Counted from the stretch's first letter, positions 18,490 through 27,956 are shown. The stretch: DNA of 64,000 nt from Sphingobacterium kitahiroshimense (GCF_025961315.1 NZ_JAOQNK010000001.1:2976001-3040000), one strand, 5' to 3'. Made by a program: numbers and translations. Notes: generated by a model not told the origin, from the letters alone.

Positions 18490-18709
18490 ACTAAAAAAAA
18501 TATTAGGGATTCTTTGGATTGCGCTGGCGCTATTTACTGCATACTTTTGTCTTTTTGAGCTCGCAATTCCTAAAATAATGATCGGACATCAAGAAGATTT
18601 AGTATTCGGAATCATTATTATGTTCATTTTAACACCAATTATCTCACTTGGTCTAGGTCTTTTTGGGTATTATTCGCTCTGTGGCGAGTATGGAAAAGAC
18701 AAGACTTAA
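18482..18709 (+). CDS. Small membrane protein next to the MFS transporter
   Basis: A 75-residue protein with two clear membrane helices (about residues 8-28 and 41-66) joined by a short charged loop (IGHQEDL). It starts inside the end of the MFS gene (8-base overlap), so it is probably translationally coupled. It may be a partner or accessory subunit of the transporter, a proposal that rests on position alone. I recall similar small proteins beside MHS transporters in other Bacteroidota, but have no name for it. Confidence 0.72.
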   Translation: MDKLKKILGILWIALALFTAYFCLFELAIPKIMIGHQEDLVFGIIIMFILTPIISLGLGLFGYYSLCGEYGKDKT

Positions 18710-18758
18710 AATTATTCTTATTGACTATCAGCGAAGTAAGCACTAATAGCAAAATATC

Positions 18759-18789
18759 TTTCTTTAGAAGGATTTTTTTTCTACTTTTG
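18759..18789 (+). promoter_or_regulatory. Promoter of the SRP RNA gene
   Basis: TACTTTTG at 18782-18789 is an exact TAnnTTTG -7 box ending five bases before the predicted RNA 5' end at 18794. Nineteen bases upstream, TTTC at 18759-18762 is one mismatch from the TTTG -33 element. Confidence 0.65.
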
Positions 18790-18793
18790 TGAC

Positions 18794-18888
18794 GGGTAAG
18801 TCTTTTACGACCAGCTCCCATTGACTCCCCCAGGTTGGGAACAAAGCAAGGGTATTTGGTTGAGCGGTGCGATAAAAGGAGCTTACCC
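18794..18888 (+). ncRNA. ffs: Bacterial small SRP RNA (4.5S-like)
   Basis: A 95-base RNA recognised from its conserved apical domain: CCCCCAGGTTGGGAACAAAG followed by CAAGGGTA, where the GGAA-type tetraloop and the asymmetric internal loop bind Ffh. The flanking conserved segments CGACCAGCTCCCATTGAC and GGTTGAGCGGTGCG fit Bacteroidota SRP RNAs as I remember them. The ends pair exactly: GGGTAAG at 18794-18800 with CTTACCC at 18882-18888. A T-run follows immediately (ATTTTTTA), giving a natural 3' end, and an exact -7 box lies just upstream. Signal recognition particle RNA with Ffh delivers nascent membrane proteins to SecYEG. Confidence 0.9.
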
Positions 18889-18975
18889 ATTTTTTATGCC
18901 CAAAATTTCGGGTCAGCTTCCTTTCACAAATCGTAAATACACAGCAATTTTAAGGAATACTTCTACTAAACAAAA

Positions 18976-18983
18976 TAATTTTG
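18976..18983 (+). promoter_or_regulatory. Possible -7 box of accD
   Basis: TAATTTTG matches TAnnTTTG and lies 29 bases before the accD ATG. No good -33 element is found at the expected distance. Confidence 0.4.
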
Positions 18984-19012
18984 TTTATTTGTAACTGAAT
19001 TAGAACTATCGT

Positions 19013-19855
19013 ATGAGTTGGTTTAAAAGAGATAAAGCCGGAATTAACACGGCAACAGAAAATAAAAAAGAGGCGCCAGACGGATTGTGGAACAAATGTC
19101 CATCATGTAAAAAACCGTTGTTGAACCTTGAACAAATCGAAAACAATTACGTTTGTCAATACTGTGGATACCACCTTAGAATTGGTTCTGCAGCTTATTT
19201 TTCAATCATTTTTGATAATAACGAGTTTACTGAATTATTCCCGACATTAAGCTCAGGTGACCCGATCAATTTCTTCGATTCAAAACCTTATACAGAACGC
19301 TTAAAAGAAAGTCAGGCTAAAACAGGTCTGGTTGATGCTATTCGTTCTGGCCATGGTAAAATCGATGGGCAGGAACTGGTTATCGCTTGTATGGACTTTA
19401 ACTTCATCGGAGGTTCTATGGGTTCTGTAGTAGGTGAGAAAATTGCACGTTCCATCGATTACTGTATCGAACATAACATTCCTTTTATGTTGATTTCCAA
19501 ATCAGGTGGAGCCCGTATGATGGAGGCTGCATTCTCATTGATGCAAATGGCAAAAACAGCGGCAAAATTAGCCCTATTGGCTAAAGCAAAACTGCCTTAT
19601 GTGTGTTTGCTTACAGATCCGACGACAGGAGGTGTTACCGCTTCTTACGCCATGTTAGGAGATATCAATATTGCTGAACCTGGAGCTTTAATCGGTTTCG
19701 CAGGTCCACGTGTTATCAAAGAAACAATCAAAAAAGATCTTCCTAAAGGATTCCAGACTTCAGAATTTATTTTAGAGCACGGCTTCCTGGATTTTATCGT
19801 AGACAGAAGACAATTAAAAGAAAAAGTATCAACATACTTGAGATTGATTAAATAA
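19013..19855 (+). CDS. accD: Acetyl-CoA carboxylase carboxyltransferase subunit beta
   Basis: The beta subunit of acetyl-CoA carboxylase, which with AccA transfers carboxylate from carboxy-biotin to acetyl-CoA to make malonyl-CoA for fatty-acid synthesis. The 280-residue protein has the N-terminal zinc ribbon (CPSCKKPLL and, 16 residues later, CQYCGYH, i.e. two CxxC pairs). The crotonase-like core follows, with [20 protein letters not shown] and [18 protein letters not shown] forming the acyl-CoA/biotin site. The length is standard. It is monocistronic here, between the SRP RNA gene and a terminator. Confidence 0.97.
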   Translation: MSWFKRDKAGINTATENKKEAPDGLWNKCPSCKKPLLNLEQIENNYVCQYCGYHLRIGSAAYFSIIFDNNEFTELFPTLSSGDPINFFDSKPYTERLKESQAKTGLVDAIRSGHGKIDGQELVIACMDFNFIGGSMGSVVGEKIARSIDYCIEHNIPFMLISKSGGARMMEAAFSLMQMAKTAAKLALLAKAKLPYVCLLTDPTTGGVTASYAMLGDINIAEPGALIGFAGPRVIKETIKKDLPKGFQTSEFILEHGFLDFIVDRRQLKEKVSTYLRLIK

Positions 19856-19898
19856 TAATCGGTCTTTAAAATATCTTCGGTGGAACACCGAAAAAAAC

Positions 19899-19930
19899 AA
19901 GAGCTCCTACTATTGGAGCTCTTATTTTTT
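19899..19930. terminator. Bidirectional terminator after accD
   Basis: AAGAGCTCC (19899-19907) pairs with GGAGCTCTT (19915-19923), flanked by an A-run on the left and a T-run on the right, so it can act in both directions between accD and the convergent HEQIH gene, whose stop codon lies inside it. A second small hairpin, TTCGGTG / CACCGAA with a GAA loop (19876-19892), precedes it. Confidence 0.85.
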
Positions 19931-20263
19931 TAGATACTTTAGAAAAGCCCAAAATCTCCGCTTGGATAAATAATCAAAATCAGCCTCATTCGCATAAGCC
20001 TCCCGCTCGTAAGATATATTCAGATAAGCCTGATGGAAATTTCTGTACTGCAGATAACGAAATAAAAATTCAATAAGATAACTGATATAAAAGAATATGA
20101 TGAGTAATTCCACCGCCTGCCTCATATGTATCTGCTCATGATTGATCAATTGACGGTTATCTTTAAATATACGCTTCTTTAGAAAAATAAAAGGATAAAT
20201 AGTAATGGCATCAGCCTTTCCCCATGAAAATACTTTTGTCCAAAACCGACTAACCAAAATCAT
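19922..20263 (-). CDS. Small membrane-associated protein with HEQIH motif
   Basis: A 113-residue protein of unknown function. At about residues 42-46 it has HEQIH in the context INHEQIHMRQ, which fits the HExxH zinc-metallopeptidase pattern. One hydrophobic segment follows (AVELLIIFFYISYLIEFLF), and a distal YEREAYANEADF supplies Glu residues that could be a third ligand. This resembles the catalytic half of M56/M48-like peptidases but is far shorter than those enzymes. The proteolytic role is therefore only suggested. It lies alone between accD and a MerR-type regulator, and its stop overlaps a terminator stem. Confidence 0.75.
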   Translation of the reverse strand: MILVSRFWTKVFSWGKADAITIYPFIFLKKRIFKDNRQLINHEQIHMRQAVELLIIFFYISYLIEFLFRYLQYRNFHQAYLNISYEREAYANEADFDYLSKRRFWAFLKYLKK

Positions 20264-20430
20264 ATCTTTTCAAATTAAATCCAATACTATAAATTACTAC
20301 GAATCAAGATAGATAATTTTTATTATCTATCTTACATTGTATATTTCCTCTATAAAATAATTCTTGATGGTAGAGGAAAGAACGATAAATTTGTTTTATA
20401 TTAGGTGCAACGATATTCAACAAATTTATC

Positions 20431-20438
20431 TAAGTTTG
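20431..20438 (+). promoter_or_regulatory. Possible -7 box of the MerR-type gene
   Basis: TAAGTTTG matches TAnnTTTG and lies 24 bases before the ATG at 20463. No clear -33 TTTG is seen at about 19 bases upstream. Confidence 0.4.
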
Positions 20439-20462
20439 TTATATAAAAATTAACAGATTAGT

Positions 20463-20798
20463 ATGCCTTACAAAGAGCGCGAAATTAATAAATTGTATTA
20501 CACGATGGGTGAAGTGACAACCATGTTTGATGTCAACGCCTCCCAAATTCGTTTCTACGAGCGTGAATTTGATATTATTCAACCAAAAAAGAATAAAAAA
20601 GGAAATCGTCTATTTACCCAAGATGATATTGCTAATTTAAAAATCATCTTCAATCTGGTTAAAGATAAAGGTTATACCCTTCAAGGTGCACGTGAATATC
20701 TGCGCACTAATAAATCTGAAGCTAAAGAAAATCAGCGCGTCGTCGATTCTTTAGAAAAATTAAAGAGCTTTTTATTGGAAGTACGCGACAGCTTATAA
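20463..20798 (+). CDS. MerR-family transcriptional regulator
   Basis: A 111-residue regulator. The N-terminal winged helix-turn-helix has the MerR pattern: YYTMGEVTTMFDVNASQIRF, then YEREFDIIQPKKNKKGNRLF, where the usual Y-x-I/G-E-v and RFYE positions are recognisable. The C-terminal 35 residues are a dimerising helix (RVVDSLEKLKSFLLEVRDSL). It lacks a long effector domain or metal-binding cysteines, so the signal it senses is not apparent. Small MerR proteins of this size are widespread in Bacteroidota next to peptidase genes. The divergent neighbour is the HEQIH protein; the downstream gene is convergent, eight bases away. Confidence 0.9.
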   Translation: MPYKEREINKLYYTMGEVTTMFDVNASQIRFYEREFDIIQPKKNKKGNRLFTQDDIANLKIIFNLVKDKGYTLQGAREYLRTNKSEAKENQRVVDSLEKLKSFLLEVRDSL

Positions 20799-20805
20799 TG
20801 AGTTG

Positions 20806-21300
20806 CTACCTTCCTGCAAGTTCAATAATTTCTAAATTTTCAATTTTACTGCCATTAATTTCAAAGCGCATAAGTGTTCTCACTTTGTGCCAGCCCTGTT
20901 TTCCCGCAGCCCCTGGATTTAGATGCAGGCATTTTAACTTCTGATCATACATCACCTTCAAGATATGCGAGTGCCCCGTAATAAAAAGCTGGGGAGGATG
21001 AGTAGTTATCTCCTTTTTTATCCGTGGTACATACTTACCGGGATATCCGCCGATATGTGTCAACCAAACATCTACGCCTTCACAGGTGAACCTCAGATCT
21101 TCGGGAAAACGATGACGTAGTCCTTGATCATCGATATTGCCATACACTCCACGTAAAGGTTTAAAACCTTCCAGTTGGTCTGCAACTTCGGCATTCCCAA
21201 AGTCACCAATATGCCAGATTTCATCACAGTTTTCAAAGTGCTTAAACACCGACTCGTCCAGATAAGCATGTGTATCTGATATCAATCCAATTCTTGTCAT
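20806..21300 (-). CDS. YfcE/MJ0936-type metallophosphoesterase
   Basis: A 164-residue calcineurin-like phosphodiesterase of the YfcE/MJ0936 group. The metal-ligand motifs appear in order: ISDTHAYLD near the N-terminus (DxH), HIGDFGN (GD), GVYGNID (GNxD), THIGGYPG and the C-terminal FITGHSHILKV (GHSH). The family hydrolyses phosphodiesters with a dinuclear metal centre; the physiological substrate is generally unknown. It is one base from the upstream trmN6-like gene and surely shares its transcript. It is convergent with the MerR-type gene. Confidence 0.93.
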   Translation of the reverse strand: MTRIGLISDTHAYLDESVFKHFENCDEIWHIGDFGNAEVADQLEGFKPLRGVYGNIDDQGLRHRFPEDLRFTCEGVDVWLTHIGGYPGKYVPRIKKEITTHPPQLFITGHSHILKVMYDQKLKCLHLNPGAAGKQGWHKVRTLMRFEINGSKIENLEIIELAGR

Positions 21301-21301
21301 A

Positions 21302-22009
21302 CTAAAAAGCTAAAAAATAAGGTCGTAAAGCAGTCTTATACATTTCTGAATAAACACCTTTCGCTTCATAAATTATAAAATCAGAAACTGTTGAAACTCC
21401 ACGATAAGCTTTCTGAAAAACAATTATCTTGCGGATTACGGCATCACCTTTGAAAGATCGGATCTGAATCTCCTCTTTTAAACATAAATCCAAAGTTTCC
21501 GCAATATCCTTCAGTTCATCGGCCAACAGTTTTGGAACGATCAAAGCCAATTGCCCATCTACCTGTAGTTTGTCTGCTGCGAAGGTCAACAGCTCGTTAA
21601 AAAACTGAAGATCGGTATGTCTGGCCAACTTCTTCCTCGCATCGGGATTATGCAACGAATCGGTATAAAATGGCGGATTAGAAATAATAAAATCAAAAGA
21701 GCCTGTATCAGTAAAATCTTGAAATGAACAAGCGTGCATCACCATTCGGTCTCCAAAATTGGAGTTTCTAAAATTTATTGCTGCACGCTTCGCGGCTGCA
21801 GGGTCAATTTCCACAGCGATCACCTCGCTATCCGCACAGCGCTGTGCTAACATAAGCGCAATCACACCTGTACCTGTACCAATATCTAATATACGTTCCG
21901 AGGATTCAACATGAACGAGTGAAGCTAATAACACAGCATCGGTATTAATTTTCATCGCACAATCAGATTGATCAACGGCAAACTCTTTAAACTGAAATAT
22001 AGAAGCCAT
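21302..22009 (-). CDS. trmN6: tRNA1(Val) A37 N6-methyltransferase-like (TrmN6/YfiC)
   Basis: A 235-residue SAM-dependent methyltransferase. The N-terminal FQFKEFAVDQSDCAMKINTD and LDIGTGTGVIALMLAQR (SAM loop), then FIISNPPFYTDSL, form the N6-adenine NPPF active site. Together these are characteristic of YfiC/TrmN6, which methylates A37 of tRNA1(Val). I selected the ATG at 22009 rather than the GTG at 22015. It is the first gene of a two-gene leftward operon with the phosphoesterase. Other NPPF enzymes act on rRNA or proteins, so the exact substrate is inferred. Confidence 0.88.
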   Translation of the reverse strand: MASIFQFKEFAVDQSDCAMKINTDAVLLASLVHVESSERILDIGTGTGVIALMLAQRCADSEVIAVEIDPAAAKRAAINFRNSNFGDRMVMHACSFQDFTDTGSFDFIISNPPFYTDSLHNPDARKKLARHTDLQFFNELLTFAADKLQVDGQLALIVPKLLADELKDIAETLDLCLKEEIQIRSFKGDAVIRKIIVFQKAYRGVSTVSDFIIYEAKGVYSEMYKTALRPYFLAF

Positions 22010-22106
22010 TGTCACAAAGATAATTCTTTTAAAACCGTTGCACTATTTGATCTTTACAATATTTGAATAAATTTTTATTACTTTAGGTCAATAAAAACAA
22101 ATACGT

Positions 22107-23285
22107 ATGAACCGATATATTTCTGTTATTCTCTTCAGTATTATCACCCTATTCACGATCATTCCTTCATCCTTTGCACAAGATAAATGCGAACTAACGA
22201 TCAACAGCTCGCTTGACCCCTTGACTAAGATATTAAATGCAAACCAGTACGATAAATTAGCATCGATCTTAGCTCAGATAGAACAAAGCTGTGGGACTAT
22301 AGAACTTGTTCAGCGAATCAAAATAGTACATTTGATCATCGCTAAACAAAGTAGTGGCAATGCCATCGAGCGTTATTTAGACAATGGTTTTGATGAACAA
22401 TTATTGAACCGCTTTGCTGATGCTGCAAGAGAGGATTTTGCCTATCAGTATGAATCTAATAAACAACAATATAATTATGTTCCACTAAGACATCCGATCG
22501 ACCAGCTCATTAAAACACGTGCAAAAGCTTTATTGCAGTCTCAATCCTATACGCTTTCCGATGCAGAAATTGACATCTTAAATCTTTTTTCGAACGAAGA
22601 GTTATTGCGTAACCAGGCATCATCTGTAAAACAAACGGTACCTGAAAAACAAGAGCATGCAGTAAAAGAGGAACTTGAGGAGACATTAGCTTTAGCAGAT
22701 TATTACAATAAGTCTAAGATAGGTTTTCTTCCATATATAGGTGTATATGGTCCTTTAGGTGGAAAAAACACCACATTTGGACCTAATCTTTCTCTTGGTT
22801 TTACTATTATGAGTTCGCTCCAAAAGTCATTTATATTTGAAGGGGGATTTAAGGTCCGTATCAATAGCAACGATAAAAATTTTGACTACAATTATTACGA
22901 TCAGAGCGAATCTGTGAATTCCAATTTCGGTTTATTTTTTGGCGGAGCTGTCGGTTACAAAATCTATGATAACACCAAGTATATTGTCATTCCTAAACTT
23001 AATATCGGAATAGATATGGTCGACACAGGAATATCTGAAGATATCTATACAGATGGTTATTACGATGGCTATGGCGATTATATATCCGGCGGAAATTCCA
23101 CAAAATTACATACTGTGAATACTATGCACTTGGGACTTAGTATGGCAGGAATGCGTCAGATTAAAGGAAAAAATTATATAGGAATAGAAGCTGGATATCA
23201 TTATACCCCATACCAGTGGGATCATAATCTTCTCAGCAACATCTACAACCACTACGGAAGTATTGAATTATTTTTCAGATTCTAA
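22107..23285 (+). CDS. Hypothetical outer-membrane beta-barrel protein
   Basis: A 392-residue exported protein with a signal peptide ending near PSSFAQDKC. Residues of about 25-200 are largely helical (a charged stretch [20 protein letters not shown] precedes the barrel). The last 190 residues alternate hydrophobic and polar residues, and the chain ends in the C-terminal aromatic signature IELFFRF typical of outer-membrane barrels. It resembles other Bacteroidota proteins with a helical periplasmic part followed by a barrel, but I cannot name a function. The stop overlaps the mutS stop by four bases, convergently. Confidence 0.8.
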   Translation: MNRYISVILFSIITLFTIIPSSFAQDKCELTINSSLDPLTKILNANQYDKLASILAQIEQSCGTIELVQRIKIVHLIIAKQSSGNAIERYLDNGFDEQLLNRFADAAREDFAYQYESNKQQYNYVPLRHPIDQLIKTRAKALLQSQSYTLSDAEIDILNLFSNEELLRNQASSVKQTVPEKQEHAVKEELEETLALADYYNKSKIGFLPYIGVYGPLGGKNTTFGPNLSLGFTIMSSLQKSFIFEGGFKVRINSNDKNFDYNYYDQSESVNSNFGLFFGGAVGYKIYDNTKYIVIPKLNIGIDMVDTGISEDIYTDGYYDGYGDYISGGNSTKLHTVNTMHLGLSMAGMRQIKGKNYIGIEAGYHYTPYQWDHNLLSNIYNHYGSIELFFRF

Positions 23286-25891
23286 TTTTTCAATAACCGC
23301 TGGATCTCATCCAATTTCATAAGCGCTTCCACAGGGGTCAACGTATTCACATCCAAATTATTCAGCATATCACGGATTTTCTCAAGGACGGGATCATCAA
23401 TCGAAAACATCTGTAATTGATAGGCTTGCTTTTGGATTTTGCGCATACTATCCTTAATCTGTTCGCCACCAGTCCGCTCCTGCTCTAATCTTTTTAAGAT
23501 TTCATTTGCACGGGATAGTAATTTTGGTGGCATACCTGCTAATTTAGCTACGTGGATACCAAAGCTATGTTCTGAGCCTCCTGGAACTAACTTACGTAAG
23601 AATATAACCTTATTGTTCATCTCCTTAACCGTCACATTATAATTCTTGATGCGGGGCATGGAATTGGTCAATTCATTCAATTCATGATAATGAGTAGCAA
23701 ACAATGTTTTGGCCTTAGCTGCAGGATGGTTGTGAAGAAATTCAGCGATAGCCCAAGCGATAGAGATACCATCATAAGTGCTTGTTCCTCGACCAATTTC
23801 ATCCAATAAAATTAAACTCCTGTCAGAGAGGTTATTCATGATACTGGCCGTTTCATTCATTTCAACCATAAATGTTGATTCACCGGACGATAAATTATCA
23901 GATGCTCCTACCCGGGTAAAGATTTTATCCACAAGACCTATCTTTGCTTCCTTTACAGGAACAAAAGAACCGATCTGAGCCATGAGTACGATTAATGCCG
24001 TTTGGCGCAAGAGCGCCGATTTACCGGCCATATTAGGACCAGTAATGATGATAATCTGTTGCGTCGTATTATCTAAGTAAACATCATTCGTGATATAATC
24101 TTCACCAATGGCCATTTTCTTTTCAATCACAGGGTGACGACCACCTTTAATATCTAATACTTTACTTTCTGATATGTCGGGCTGAACATAATAATTCTTT
24201 TCTGCGATAACAGCAAAGTTCAAAAGCACATCTAATTTCGCCAGTAACTGGGCATTCAATTGAATCGGTTTAATGAAAGCCGCAATAGCAATTAACAATT
24301 CGGCATAAAGACGATTCTCAATGACCTGAATTTTTTCCTCAGCACCTAAAATCTGATCTTCATATTCTTTTAGCTCCTCGGTGATGTAGCGTTCGGCATT
24401 CACCAAAGTCTGCTTTCTAATCCATTCTGTAGGTACCTTATCACGGTGTGTATTGGTAACTTCTAAGTAATAGCCAAAAACATTATTAAAAGCAATTTTA
24501 AGGGAAGGGATACCAGTTGCCTCTGCTTCTCTCTTTTGGATTTCGATTAAATAATCTTTTCCTCCGAAAGCGATCTTACGTAAACGGTCCAATTCATCGT
24601 CCACACCATCAGCAATTACATTTCCTTTATTCAAGGCAACAGGAGGTTCTGCGAAAACTTCTTTTTCAATCTTATCACGAATGATACGACAGACATCCAG
24701 CTGATCAGCAATGGCTCGAAGGGCTTCAGAATTTTCCTGATTCGTTAGCTCCTTTAATTTTTCAACAGCATATAAGGCACGTTTCAACTGTACAATTTCG
24801 CGGGGTGAAGCTTTCTGAAGACCAATTTTAGAAATAAGCCGCTCAAGATCGCCTACATACTTAATCTCTTGAATCAAGGCATCGCGTAAATCTTTATGCT
24901 CAGAAAAGTAAGCAACCACATCGAGACGCTCTTGAATTGATTTACGATCTTTCAATGGCATTACAATCCAACGTTTTAATAAACGCGCCCCCATGGGAGA
25001 AGCAGTTTGGTCCAAAACATCCGATAAAGTCGTCGCATTTTCATTTGCAGATCCGATCAGTTCGAGATTACGAACTGTAAAACGATCTAACCACATGTAA
25101 CGATCTTCTTCAATACGCGAAATATTAGAAATATGCTGCAGATTGCGGTGTTCTGTTTCATTCAGATAATGTAAGGCAACACCGGCAGCAACCATCCCAA
25201 TAGGCATCCGGTCGATACCAAAACCCTTCATTGAATTAACTTCAAAATGTTTCAATAAGTGCTCTGTTGCGTAATCTCCAGTATAAGGCCATTCGTCTAG
25301 CATATAGGTATAATACTGACTCCCGAATAGCTCCAAAAATTCTTTGGATTGCTTACGCGACATGATGACTTCAGTTGGTTTAAATCCCTGCAAAAGTTTG
25401 TCAATATAAGACTGCGTACCTTGTGCGACTAAAAACTCACCAGTAGAAATATCTAAGAAAGAAATTCCGATCTGCGTTTTCTCAATATAAATTGAGGCTA
25501 AATAATTATTGGACTTCTGTTGGACAATATTATCATTATAAGAAACGCCAGGAGTCACCAATTCTGTTACTCCACGTTTAACGATGGTTTTGGTTTGCTT
25601 AGGATCTTCCAATTGGTCACAGATAGCTACACGCTGACCTGCACGGACAAGTTTTGGCAAATAAGTCTCCAGAGAATGATGCGGAAAACCTGCCAGAGCA
25701 GTTTCCGATTCGGTTCCATTTCCTCTCTTAGTTTGTACGATCCCTAAAATACTGGCGGCCTTAATGGCATCTTCACCAAATGTTTCATAAAAATCACCTA
25801 CACGGAACAACAATAATGCACCTGGATATTTCACCTTGATCGCATTGTACTGCTGCATTAATGGAGTTACCTTTTTTTCTGCCTTTGCCAA
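23282..25891 (-). CDS. mutS: DNA mismatch repair protein MutS
   Basis: MutS recognises base mismatches and small loops and starts methyl-independent repair together with MutL. The 869-residue protein has the mismatch-reading [14 protein letters not shown] near residue 35 (Phe-x-Glu), connector, lever and clamp regions, and the ATPase: Walker A GPNMAGKS at 618-625 and [19 protein letters not shown] as Walker B/signature. The C-terminal THYHELNEL and [13 protein letters not shown] are family motifs. The length is full. It is monocistronic and leftward, with a 258-base spacer to mtgA on its 5' side. Confidence 0.98.
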   Translation of the reverse strand: MAKAEKKVTPLMQQYNAIKVKYPGALLLFRVGDFYETFGEDAIKAASILGIVQTKRGNGTESETALAGFPHHSLETYLPKLVRAGQRVAICDQLEDPKQTKTIVKRGVTELVTPGVSYNDNIVQQKSNNYLASIYIEKTQIGISFLDISTGEFLVAQGTQSYIDKLLQGFKPTEVIMSRKQSKEFLELFGSQYYTYMLDEWPYTGDYATEHLLKHFEVNSMKGFGIDRMPIGMVAAGVALHYLNETEHRNLQHISNISRIEEDRYMWLDRFTVRNLELIGSANENATTLSDVLDQTASPMGARLLKRWIVMPLKDRKSIQERLDVVAYFSEHKDLRDALIQEIKYVGDLERLISKIGLQKASPREIVQLKRALYAVEKLKELTNQENSEALRAIADQLDVCRIIRDKIEKEVFAEPPVALNKGNVIADGVDDELDRLRKIAFGGKDYLIEIQKREAEATGIPSLKIAFNNVFGYYLEVTNTHRDKVPTEWIRKQTLVNAERYITEELKEYEDQILGAEEKIQVIENRLYAELLIAIAAFIKPIQLNAQLLAKLDVLLNFAVIAEKNYYVQPDISESKVLDIKGGRHPVIEKKMAIGEDYITNDVYLDNTTQQIIIITGPNMAGKSALLRQTALIVLMAQIGSFVPVKEAKIGLVDKIFTRVGASDNLSSGESTFMVEMNETASIMNNLSDRSLILLDEIGRGTSTYDGISIAWAIAEFLHNHPAAKAKTLFATHYHELNELTNSMPRIKNYNVTVKEMNNKVIFLRKLVPGGSEHSFGIHVAKLAGMPPKLLSRANEILKRLEQERTGGEQIKDSMRKIQKQAYQLQMFSIDDPVLEKIRDMLNNLDVNTLTPVEALMKLDEIQRLLKN

Positions 25892-26149
25892 TTGGATTTC
25901 GTTTATTGATAATAAGCCGTAAAAATAACATAATCTACCTGATTAGACAAACGATCTCGTAGAATATGAAAAACTTAATTCTCTTTTCGCCTTAAATCAT
26001 TTTTCAATATACATACATACCGAAGAATATCCATTACCTCGATCTCAGGCTTGTAAAAAAGAACATCTAAAAAAAAGCATATCATAAACAATACTGAACA
26101 TAACAATTGGGCAAAATATTTCGTTCCTTTGCATTGTTTTTCAAAAGAT

Positions 26150-26878
26150 ATGGCAATTAAAAGAACGAATCAAGTAAAGAAAAAAAAGGTTCAAACAGGT
26201 TGGCAAAAAAAAGTTAAAACTTGGTCAATACGTATTGTTGGAGGTTTCTTTGCAATAACTCTATTTTGGGTACTCGCACTTAAACTGATCAATCCACCTA
26301 TTACCTGGCTCATGATCCAACGTGGGTTTGAGTTACAGGCAGCTGATAAAGGATTTAAACTGGAAAAAGATTGGTTAAATTACGATGAGCTCTCGGACAA
26401 CCTAAAACGTGCTGCGATAGCAGGTGAAGATGCTCATTTCATGACGCACTGGGGTTTTGACACTGATGCTATTCAAAAAGCTATAGAGAAAAATAAAGAT
26501 GGAAAAAAATTACGTGGGGGAAGTACAATCAGTCAGCAGGTAGCAAAAAATGTATTCCTGTGGCCAAAGCGTTCTTGGCTTAGAAAAGGTTTAGAAACTT
26601 ACTTTACTGTTTTAATCGAAACATTCTGGAGTAAAAGAAGAATTCTGGAAGTCTATCTCAATGTTATTGAAATGGGGCAAGGTGTTTATGGAGCAGAAGC
26701 TGCATCCCAGTATTACTTTAAAAAATCAGGATCTACCTTATCAAAGAAACAAGCCGCACTGATCATTGCAATCCTGCCCAATCCAAGACAGTGGGATGCC
26801 CGAAATCCTTCAGCATATGTCAATCGTAGAGCAAATAGTATTGTTCGTTACATGGATCATTACCAAATACCAGAATAG
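26150..26878 (+). CDS. mtgA: Monofunctional biosynthetic peptidoglycan transglycosylase
   Basis: MtgA polymerises lipid II glycan strands at the membrane. The 242-residue protein has one N-terminal membrane helix (about residues 25-50) and the GT51 domain: AAIAGEDAHFMTHWGFDTDA with the catalytic Glu in the ED motif, GGSTISQQVAKNVFLWPKRS, and LEVYLNVIEMGQGVYGAEAA. The length matches MtgA and no transpeptidase domain is present. I chose the ATG at 26150; the upstream TTG at 26129 lies in a promoter-like sequence (TTCCTTTG). A bidirectional terminator follows. Confidence 0.96.
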   Translation: MAIKRTNQVKKKKVQTGWQKKVKTWSIRIVGGFFAITLFWVLALKLINPPITWLMIQRGFELQAADKGFKLEKDWLNYDELSDNLKRAAIAGEDAHFMTHWGFDTDAIQKAIEKNKDGKKLRGGSTISQQVAKNVFLWPKRSWLRKGLETYFTVLIETFWSKRRILEVYLNVIEMGQGVYGAEAASQYYFKKSGSTLSKKQAALIIAILPNPRQWDARNPSAYVNRRANSIVRYMDHYQIPE

Positions 26879-26901
26879 CAAAAATATGATCAGGTTATAA
26901 T

Positions 26902-26937
26902 AAAAGAAGCGATGATTAATCAATCATCGCTTCTTTT
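26902..26937. terminator. Bidirectional terminator, mtgA / respiratory cluster
   Basis: A perfect 16-base-pair stem, AAAAGAAGCGATGATT with AATCATCGCTTCTTTT, closes a four-base loop. Terminal A and T runs make it work in both directions. It ends mtgA from the left and the long act-cox gene array from the right. Confidence 0.9.
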
Positions 26938-26942
26938 ATTAT

Positions 26943-27398
26943 CTAGCCGAAAACTCGTTTATGCCAACTTTCTCCAAAAGGAATCTGCCATTTATCAGTT
27001 AAAGACGCTAAAGAGGTGATCGTATTATCAAAGACAACAGTTGTGTCGTCAATTTGACCATCTTTTACTAAATTTTCAAATTCAGATCTGGATGCAGCAT
27101 GCAACTGACCTTCCTTTTTGAAAGCAACGTTCATACGATCAAAAAGCTGAATATCAAAATCTGCTTCTAGTGTCTTCAAAAAGCGAACGGAACTGTCAAT
27201 TGAACAACCAGATGCTGCAGCAATCTGCTCATCCACGGATAGCACAATAAACAAGTTATACCTAATCTCCGCCTGAGCAGATAAAGGTTCTCCATGCACT
27301 TTCCAGCCTGCGGCAAAATCTGCCAACCTGTTTTGAATCAATAACGCTTCATCATCAGTAAAGAAACGATTTGATTGATATACCCACGCACTTGTCAT
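26943..27398 (-). CDS. Conserved 151-residue protein ending the cox gene array
   Basis: A cytoplasmic 151-residue protein beginning MTSAWVYQSNRFFTDDEA, with SVDEQIAAASGCSIDSSVRF in the middle and PFGESWHKRVFG at the end. I recall relatives being labelled 'ABC transporter ATPase' in databases, but no Walker A, Walker B or signature motif is present, so that name is unsupported. The start at 27398 is preferred: a longer open frame would overlap the upstream DUF420 gene. Its place as the last gene of the oxidase array, 14 bases after DUF420, suggests a linked role in oxidase biogenesis, which is inference. Confidence 0.75.
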   Translation of the reverse strand: MTSAWVYQSNRFFTDDEALLIQNRLADFAAGWKVHGEPLSAQAEIRYNLFIVLSVDEQIAAASGCSIDSSVRFLKTLEADFDIQLFDRMNVAFKKEGQLHAASRSEFENLVKDGQIDDTTVVFDNTITSLASLTDKWQIPFGESWHKRVFG

Positions 27399-27412
27399 AA
27401 CTTTTGAATTAA

Positions 27413-27955
27413 TTAGTGAACATAATATGGTGAAATCATCAAATATACAATAACACCCGTTACCGCTACATATAACCACATCGGGTAAGTAATACGTGCT
27501 ATCTTTTTATGTCTTTCATACGACCCGGCAATACCTCTTACATAAGTAATCAGTACAAAAGGGATAATAATAACAGATAATACTATATGTGTTATTAATA
27601 TAAAATAGTATATCGGGCGTAATATGCCCTCTCCACCGTATGGTGTAGAGTTAGCGGTCATATGATAAGCAACATACATCCCTAGAAACGCAACAGAACA
27701 ACATACACAAAGTTTAATTAATCTTTCATGTAATTTACGATTACCTTTTTTAATCGCTAAAACCGCCCAGAACAATAATACCGCAGTGATACCATTGATC
27801 GTTGCATATATAGGGGGCAAAAATCCCAAAGGCTCTACATCATACCCTAATTTGCGTAAATTAACGCCAAACAAAGCTGCTACTACAAGTGGTATAACAA
27901 CCGATAAAACGACAATCCACTTATTATACTTCTTCTCTTCTGCTGTTTGTCCCAT
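27413..27955 (-). CDS. DUF420 membrane protein (oxidase-assembly type)
   Basis: A 180-residue integral membrane protein with five helices. Histidines occur in the family positions (AYHMTANST and LITHIVLSVII). DUF420 proteins of the CtaM type are needed for heme-copper oxidase maturation in Firmicutes, and the location here, one base after the SCO-like gene inside the oxidase array, fits that role. I chose the ATG at 27955; the TTG at 27970 would overlap the SCO-like gene by 14 bases. It has no cysteine pair for copper binding; the two adjacent cysteines in VCCSV lie inside a membrane helix. Confidence 0.85.
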   Translation of the reverse strand: MGQTAEEKKYNKWIVVLSVVIPLVVAALFGVNLRKLGYDVEPLGFLPPIYATINGITAVLLFWAVLAIKKGNRKLHERLIKLCVCCSVAFLGMYVAYHMTANSTPYGGEGILRPIYYFILITHIVLSVIIIPFVLITYVRGIAGSYERHKKIARITYPMWLYVAVTGVIVYLMISPYYVH

Positions 27956-27956
27956 T

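Noticed and set aside
18639-18890. 83-residue minus-strand reading frame over the SRP RNA
   Set aside because: The same DNA folds as an SRP RNA with its own promoter on the plus strand, and the peptide shows no recognisable features.
19876-19892. Small hairpin TTCGGTG-GAA-CACCGAA after accD as an independent regulatory RNA
   Set aside because: It has only seven base pairs with a three-base loop, directly before the main terminator, and is most simply part of the termination region.
26943-27479. Longer start (27479) for the 151-residue protein, and an ABC-ATPase label
   Set aside because: The extra 27 residues overlap the DUF420 coding end and look like shadow sequence; no Walker or ABC signature motif is present.
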